Source: JALZHR01 sp036389695 (GTDB lineage Bacteria; Acidobacteriota; Blastocatellia; Pyrinomonadales; Pyrinomonadaceae). Taken from it: a DNA stretch of 16,625 nt. The position numbers were made by a program, and so were the translations under genes. Below the pieces are notes generated by a model. It ran no database searches. It was not told where the DNA came from and saw nothing but the letters and a program-made list of their open reading frames with translations. Every line of letters begins with the position of its first letter. The stretch's first letter is position 1. The stretch is taken from positions 1-16,625 of the forward strand of contig DASVWG010000129.1 in the NCBI GenBank assembly GCA_036389695.1, given 5' to 3'. Of the stretch, positions 14,144-16,625 are shown one piece after another.

Positions 14144-14971
14144 TTAGTCCAGCGAATCACGAAACGCGCCGGGCGTGATGCCGGTGAGGCGTTTGAAAAT
14201 CCGCGTCAGATGACTCTGGTCGGAAAATCCGGCGCAGTAAGCGATTTCGCATAATGGAATTTCTTTGTCCGAAAGCATCTTTGAAGCGTGCGCGACGCGC
14301 AGCTTCTGGACGTATTCGCCGATGGTTTCGTGATAAAAACGGCGAAAAACCGACGCCAGATAAACCGGATGCACGCCGGCTTCGGCGGCTAAATCTTCGG
14401 CGGAAAGATTTTCGGCAAATTCCGCGTTTAATTTTTCGACGACGCGCGCGAGCCAGCGCGGCGGGCGTTTTTCTGCGGGCGCGTTTTTGCGGGCTAAATT
14501 TCCGAGCATTTCCAGCGTAATGCCTTCGGCGACGAGCGGCGAGCAGTTTTCATTGCTCAACACTTCCGAGCGCAGGCGCGCGGCGAGCCACGCCAGATTT
14601 CCGTTTTGCTCGAAAAGATGTTCGGGAACTTTTTCGTATTCGAGAAGCCGGTCCAGATAAGCGCGTTTTATTTCGACGAAAAAGAAACGCGAGCCGCTGC
14701 GTTCTATACGGTCGCGGTGCGAAAGATTCGAATGCCGCCACAAAACCGTCATCGGCGAATAAACAAAGGTTTTGCCGCCGTAATGCTCGGAATAATTTCC
14801 CTGCAGAATCAGCGTAAAAAACGCCAGCTCGTGGGAATGCTCGGGCAGCGCGAGGCTTTTTTGGTAAACCGATTCGGAGATAATCGCCGACGGAATGTTT
14901 GTTTTACAGAAAACTTTTCCGTAATGCTCGCCTGCTTTTAAAAATTGCAGATTTGGTTCAGCCTGAGCCAT
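14144..14971 (-). CDS. AraC-family transcriptional regulator with cupin sensor domain
   Basis: 275 residues. The N-terminal half (about 1-160) is a cupin-type sensing domain with LPEHSHELAFFTLILQG at 42-58; the ligand is unknown. The C-terminal AraC/XylS DNA-binding domain (about 173-275) has two helix-turn-helix units: LSAEDLAAEAGVHPVYLASV at 189-208 and IAYCAGFSDQSHLTRIFKR at 243-261, followed by the family-typical TGITPGAFR. The start ATG (14971-14969) has no strong ribosome-binding site. It is divergent from the second PD40 gene, with a 20-bp direct repeat in the shared spacer, so regulation of that gene is the natural hypothesis. It is convergent with the first PD40 gene. Confidence 0.93.
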   Translation of the reverse strand: MAQAEPNLQFLKAGEHYGKVFCKTNIPSAIISESVYQKSLALPEHSHELAFFTLILQGNYSEHYGGKTFVYSPMTVLWRHSNLSHRDRIERSGSRFFFVEIKRAYLDRLLEYEKVPEHLFEQNGNLAWLAARLRSEVLSNENCSPLVAEGITLEMLGNLARKNAPAEKRPPRWLARVVEKLNAEFAENLSAEDLAAEAGVHPVYLASVFRRFYHETIGEYVQKLRVAHASKMLSDKEIPLCEIAYCAGFSDQSHLTRIFKRLTGITPGAFRDSLD

Positions 14972-14991
14972 ACGCTTTTTGTTACGGGCGC

Positions 14992-15031
14992 GACCTTTGA
15001 AAGTTTCAAAAGACCTTTTAATCTTTCAAGA
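14992..15031 (+). promoter_or_regulatory. 20-bp direct repeat, candidate AraC-family operator
   Basis: Two adjacent 20-bp units, GACCTTTGAAAGTTTCAAAA at 14992-15011 and GACCTTTTAATCTTTCAAGA at 15012-15031, match at 16 of 20 positions. The first also contains a palindrome, TTTGAAA-G-TTTCAAA, at 14996-15010. AraC-family proteins typically bind direct repeats spaced about two helical turns apart, which is this geometry. The second unit reaches the place of a missing -35 box: TATAAA at 15051-15056 is a plausible -10 and no good -35 precedes it, as expected for an activator-dependent promoter. Confidence 0.5.
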
Positions 15032-15080
15032 AATAAGATTGATTTTGTCGTATAAAGATACTCGTAAGGAGAAAAACGCT

Positions 15081-16001
15081 ATGAAAAATTTAATTTATAT
15101 TATTTCAATTATCACCATCGCCGCCTTTTCGGTTTTCGCGCAGCAGCCGCCGGAAAAGGTTTTTCATCAATCGCTGGCTTGGTCGCCGGACGGAAAATAT
15201 CTGACCTTTACCGGAATGTATGATATAGACCAAAAAGCGATGAAGATGAAAGCCGATATTTTCACCGTGCGCGCCGACGGCTCGGATTTAAAAAAAATCA
15301 CGGGCGACGAGCGCAACGAATTTTATTCGTCGTGGGCGAAAGGCATCATCGCCTTCGGCGCGGGCGCGGCGGGAAGCCGTGAATCGGAAATTTACACGGT
15401 CAATTGGGACGGCTCGAATCTGACGCAGGTGACGAAAAACGCCGGACGCAACGCGACGCCGGATTTATCGCCGGACGCCAGGCGAATCGCTTTTATCTCC
15501 AACCGCGACGGCGAGAAAATGCAGATTTACACGATGAACGCGGACGGCTCGAACGTGACGCGGCTGACCAAAGACGCGACCGTCGCTTTTTACAATCCGC
15601 AATGGTCGCGCGACGGAAAACGCATCGTTTATTATTCGGAAAAAGGCGATAAAAAAGACCAGATTTGGGTGATGAACGCGGACGGCTCGAATCAAACTTT
15701 GCTGACCAATAACATCGGTCACAATATCTTTCCGGCTTTTTCGCCCGACGGAAAACGCATTATCTTCAGTTCTTCGAATCGCGACGCGAAATCAGACGGC
15801 TCATACGTCGAAGGCAGCTTCGTGTATGTGATGAATGTGGACGGCTCGAATCTAACGAAAATCGGCGGCGGCATCAACAGCTATTACGCGCGCTTTTCGC
15901 CCGACGGCAAACGAATCGCCTACATTTCCGGCAAATTTCCCGAAACGGCAATTTATATCGCCAACGCCGACGGCTCCGGCGCGATGAAACTGACGAAATA
16001 A
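15081..16001 (+). CDS. TolB-like PD40 beta-propeller protein, copy 2
   Basis: 306 residues from the ATG at 15081. AAGGAG at 15066-15071 is 9 nt upstream; a longer in-frame reading from 14979 would translate the operator region and is rejected. Signal peptide at 1-20 (ending VFAQ). Six PD40-type blades follow with the SPDGKRIAF and YTMNADGSNVTRLT strand pattern; blade 2 lacks the SPDG turn (SSWAKGIIAF) and blade 5 has a longer inter-strand insert. Paralogue of the protein at 13156-14088, same length class, no catalytic motif. Its divergent AraC-type neighbour and the repeat between them suggest signal-controlled expression. Ligand or partner unknown. Confidence 0.88.
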   Translation: MKNLIYIISIITIAAFSVFAQQPPEKVFHQSLAWSPDGKYLTFTGMYDIDQKAMKMKADIFTVRADGSDLKKITGDERNEFYSSWAKGIIAFGAGAAGSRESEIYTVNWDGSNLTQVTKNAGRNATPDLSPDARRIAFISNRDGEKMQIYTMNADGSNVTRLTKDATVAFYNPQWSRDGKRIVYYSEKGDKKDQIWVMNADGSNQTLLTNNIGHNIFPAFSPDGKRIIFSSSNRDAKSDGSYVEGSFVYVMNVDGSNLTKIGGGINSYYARFSPDGKRIAYISGKFPETAIYIANADGSGAMKLTK

Positions 16002-16004
16002 TCC

Positions 16005-16100
16005 ATGAGATTTTCGCGCAACCAGATAATCGGCTCGCTCATCCTGCTCGGCGTGATTTTGCTGCTGGCGCTCGTTCGTTATCTAGTGAATCGTGAATAG
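16005..16100 (+). CDS. Possible 31-residue single-pass membrane peptide or truncated gene start
   Basis: An ATG 3 nt after the PD40 stop opens 31 codons. A basic start (MRFSRNQ) is followed by about 17 hydrophobic residues (IIGSLILLGVILLLALV) and then RYLVNRE. The last four residues and the TAG stop come from the left arm of hairpin repeat 5. No Shine-Dalgarno sequence; translation would rely on coupling. It may be a genuine small membrane protein or the 5' remnant of a gene cut by the repeat. I do not recognise the sequence. Confidence 0.35.
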   Translation: MRFSRNQIIGSLILLGVILLLALVRYLVNRE

Positions 16101-16215
16101 TAAATCGTGAATAGTGAATAGAAAAAATCCATTCTCAATTCACGATTTACTATTTACGATTTACGATTCACGATTTACGATTCACGATTTACGATTTACG
16201 ATTCACTATTCACTA
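16084..16215. repeat. Intergenic hairpin repeat 5, perfect 7-bp words
   Basis: Left arm 16084-16121: five tandem heptamers of TAGTGAA/TCGTGAA/TAGTAAA type plus TAG. Right arm 16139-16215: eleven uninterrupted heptamers of TTCACGA/TTTACGA/TTTACTA/TTCACTA type, the reverse complements of the left words. The loop is about 17 nt. The arms are unequal (5 against 11 units). The last right-arm heptamer contains the stop codon of the GH92 gene, and the left arm contains the stop of the small upstream frame. Confidence 0.93.
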
Positions 16216-16625
16216 AATATTCGGCTTGTCGCTCATAAAAAACGTAATGCGTCCGCCGTTCATAATTTCCGCGTGCGTCAGGTAATGACGATTGAGCGTT
16301 TGCCCGTTGACGACGACTTTTTGCACGTAGACGTTTTTATCGCTTTGATTCTGCGCTTCGATAGTCAGAGTTTTGCCGTTTTCGAGCTTTAAAATCGCGG
16401 TTTTTATCGCCGGACTTCCCAGCGCGTATCGGTCTGACGCGGGCGCGACCGGATAGAAGCCCAGCGCGCTGAAAAGATACCACGCCGACATTTGCCCGCA
16501 ATCGTCGTTGCCGCCCAAGCCGTCGGGCGCGGGACGATATTGATTTTTGAGAATCATCCGAACTTTTTCCTGAGTTTTCTGCGGCTCATCCGTCCAGTTA
16601 TATAAATACGCGACGTGATGCGAAG
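16213..16625 (-). CDS. GH92 alpha-mannosidase, C-terminal fragment (5' end outside window)
   Basis: 136 residues of the C-terminus are visible and the frame stays open to the right edge. Family-typical blocks: SHHVAYLYNW at the visible start, KTQEKVR, then GLGGNDDCGQMSAWYLFSAL and GFYPVAPASDRYALGSP. In GH92 enzymes this region is part of the calcium-dependent (alpha/alpha)6 catalytic domain and carries an active-site aspartate. The tail (about 90-136) forms the terminal beta strands. Function: exo-alpha-mannosidase, usually acting on alpha-1,2-, 1,3- or 1,6-linked mannose of glycans; linkage cannot be told from this fragment. The stop codon lies within hairpin repeat 5. Confidence 0.92.
   Translation of the reverse strand, partial: SHHVAYLYNWTDEPQKTQEKVRMILKNQYRPAPDGLGGNDDCGQMSAWYLFSALGFYPVAPASDRYALGSPAIKTAILKLENGKTLTIEAQNQSDKNVYVQKVVVNGQTLNRHYLTHAEIMNGGRITFFMSDKPNI

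Noticed and set aside
16139..16215. CRISPR or telomere-like repeat
   Set aside because: Seven-bp units without spacers, inverted copies on the other side of a loop, and it is internal to the contig between two genes.

Overview
The window is moderately GC-rich DNA from a Gram-negative-type bacterium. Most predicted products carry signal peptides and are periplasmic or secreted. The protein mix is a large M14-type metallopeptidase, TolB-like PD40 propellers, a GH92 mannosidase, a SpoIID/LytB protein with a SPOR-like segment and a multi-rhodanese sulfurtransferase. Together with the many short-word inverted repeats between genes, this recalls Acidobacteriota of the Blastocatellia/Pyrinomonadaceae type. 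That placement is inference from content and style only; no rRNA or other marker gene is present.

Layout. The left edge holds a PlsC-type acyltransferase (minus strand, C-terminus off the window), whose predicted 5' end overlaps that of a divergent 812-residue M14 metallopeptidase. A hairpin repeat follows, then a UvsE-type UV-damage endonuclease. A second hairpin repeat separates it from a convergent gene for a secreted protein with five 48-52 residue repeats in front of a beta-lactamase-like serine hydrolase. A third hairpin lies in the divergent spacer before a long SpoIID/LytB protein. Immediately after that stop codon the base composition falls sharply. There lies a 252-residue HNH-like zinc-binding protein of foreign appearance, followed by an array of about eight degenerate 21-bp units.

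From 10 kb on there is an exported protein with four rhodanese domains (catalytic Cys in domains 2 and 4 only). A fourth hairpin repeat separates it from a class V aminotransferase-like enzyme, which probably forms an operon with a TolB-like PD40 protein. An AraC-family regulator (minus strand) is divergent from a second PD40 paralogue; the spacer between them holds a 20-bp direct repeat that looks like an operator. A possible 31-residue membrane peptide and a fifth hairpin repeat (perfect heptamers) lead to the C-terminal end of a GH92 alpha-mannosidase (minus strand, runs off the right edge).

The genes do not form one obvious pathway. The likely functional units are the aminotransferase plus PD40 operon and the regulator plus PD40 pair. 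The most unusual non-coding feature is a set of five intergenic hairpins. Their arms are built from degenerate tandem words of 7, 9 or 10 bp, different in sequence but identical in architecture. They sit at starts, stops and between operon members alike.
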